From positions 1 to 14,251 of the forward strand of contig JAITLH010000001.1 in assembly GCA_031277995.1 (NCBI GenBank): DNA of 14,251 bases. Reading direction: 5' to 3'. Below the pieces are notes generated by a model. That model was not told the origin of the DNA, did no database searches, and saw only the letters and a program-made list of their open reading frames with translations. Position 1 is the first letter of the stretch, and the number at the start of each line of letters is the position of its first letter. A program made the position numbers and the translations under genes. This document shows positions 14,121 through 14,251 of the stretch, one piece after another. The stretch is from Deltaproteobacteria bacterium. Its GTDB lineage: Bacteria > Desulfobacterota > Desulfarculia > Adiutricales > Adiutricaceae.

Positions 14121-14220
14121 CTTTTGAGAAACCCTTATGTAAGGCGACGTTTCTTGTTGGCCTTATCTTTGGCCCTTAAACGCGGCTAGCTTTTGAGGAA
14201 TCCTTATGTCCAAAGACGTT
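14101..14220 (+). repeat. 69-bp tandem duplication of a gene junction, two copies
   Basis: Copy 1 (14101-14151) holds the last codons of the 731-residue gene, its TAA, a weak GAGAAA and an ATG at 14137 followed at once by TAA. Copy 2 (14169-14220) repeats the same elements 69 bp on, with TAG, a good GAGGAA and the working ATG of the next gene at 14206. The copies differ by a 1-base indel and several substitutions. The duplication thus includes an old ribosome site and start codon, inactive in copy 1 and used in copy 2. Confidence 0.85.
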
Positions 14221-14251
14221 CAACACAACATTTGCATTCTGGGAGGTCCAG
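14206..14251 (+). CDS. 5' fragment of a gene, probable P-loop NTPase
   Basis: Only 15 codons are in the window: MSKDVQHNICILGGP. The ATG at 14206 has GAGG with 7 bases of spacing, which supports it as a real start. A hydrophobic strand running into GGP so close to the N-terminus is how many Walker A (P-loop) proteins begin, as in ILGGPxxxGKT. The decisive GK(S/T) lies beyond the window edge, so this assignment is inference. It follows the membrane-anchored unknown gene on the same strand by 85 bp and is likely its partner. Confidence 0.6.
   Translation, partial: MSKDVQHNICILGGP

Overview
The window looks like chromosomal DNA of an anaerobic, probably Gram-negative bacterium of roughly 50% G+C. 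The evidence is strong GGAGG-type ribosome binding sites, tightly packed ATGA-overlapping genes, an iron-sulfur-rich amine/amino-acid dehydrogenase, and an O-antigen-type acyltransferase. A Desulfobacterota (deltaproteobacterial) or Synergistes-like host would fit, but this is inference; there is no rRNA or other marker gene to settle it.

Positions 1-8025, minus strand: a catabolic cluster. Reading in the direction of transcription, it holds an APC-family permease, an ornithine cyclodeaminase/mu-crystallin-family protein, a small 2Fe-2S ferredoxin-like subunit (gamma), a large FAD/NAD-binding subunit with its own 4Fe-4S module (alpha), a stand-alone BFD-like 2Fe-2S protein, a DadA/SoxB-like FAD oxidoreductase (beta), a RidA-family protein, and finally an AraC-family regulator cut by the window edge. 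Together they suggest import of an amino acid, imino acid, opine or amine, its flavin-dependent oxidation to an imine with electrons leaving through several Fe-S centres, and handling of the imine by the cyclodeaminase-like and Rid proteins. The substrate is not readable from sequence. Inverted and direct repeats in front of the permease, the cyclodeaminase-like gene and the regulator are candidate operators.

Positions about 8026-11924: an AT-rich, gene-poor island. It has a 1.2 kb spacer with hairpins, an orphan plus-strand terminator and two doubtful overlapping mini-ORFs. One large plus-strand gene follows, an acyltransferase-3/SGNH O-acetyltransferase at only 15-20% G+C over much of its length, interrupted by a host-like patch of about 48% G+C (a mosaic gene). 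A 0.7 kb spacer with degenerate GC-rich repeats closes the region.

Positions 11925-14251, plus strand: a 731-residue cysteine-free protein of unknown function. It has a membrane anchor at each end, an acidic helical body and a strongly basic C-terminal third. It is followed by the start of a second gene whose first 15 residues look like the strand leading into a P-loop. This pair is the best candidate in the window for an undescribed system.

A recurrent oddity is tandem duplication of gene ends: the last part of the RidA-family gene is present three times with a 67-bp period, and the junction between the 731-residue gene and its downstream neighbour is present twice with a 69-bp period.
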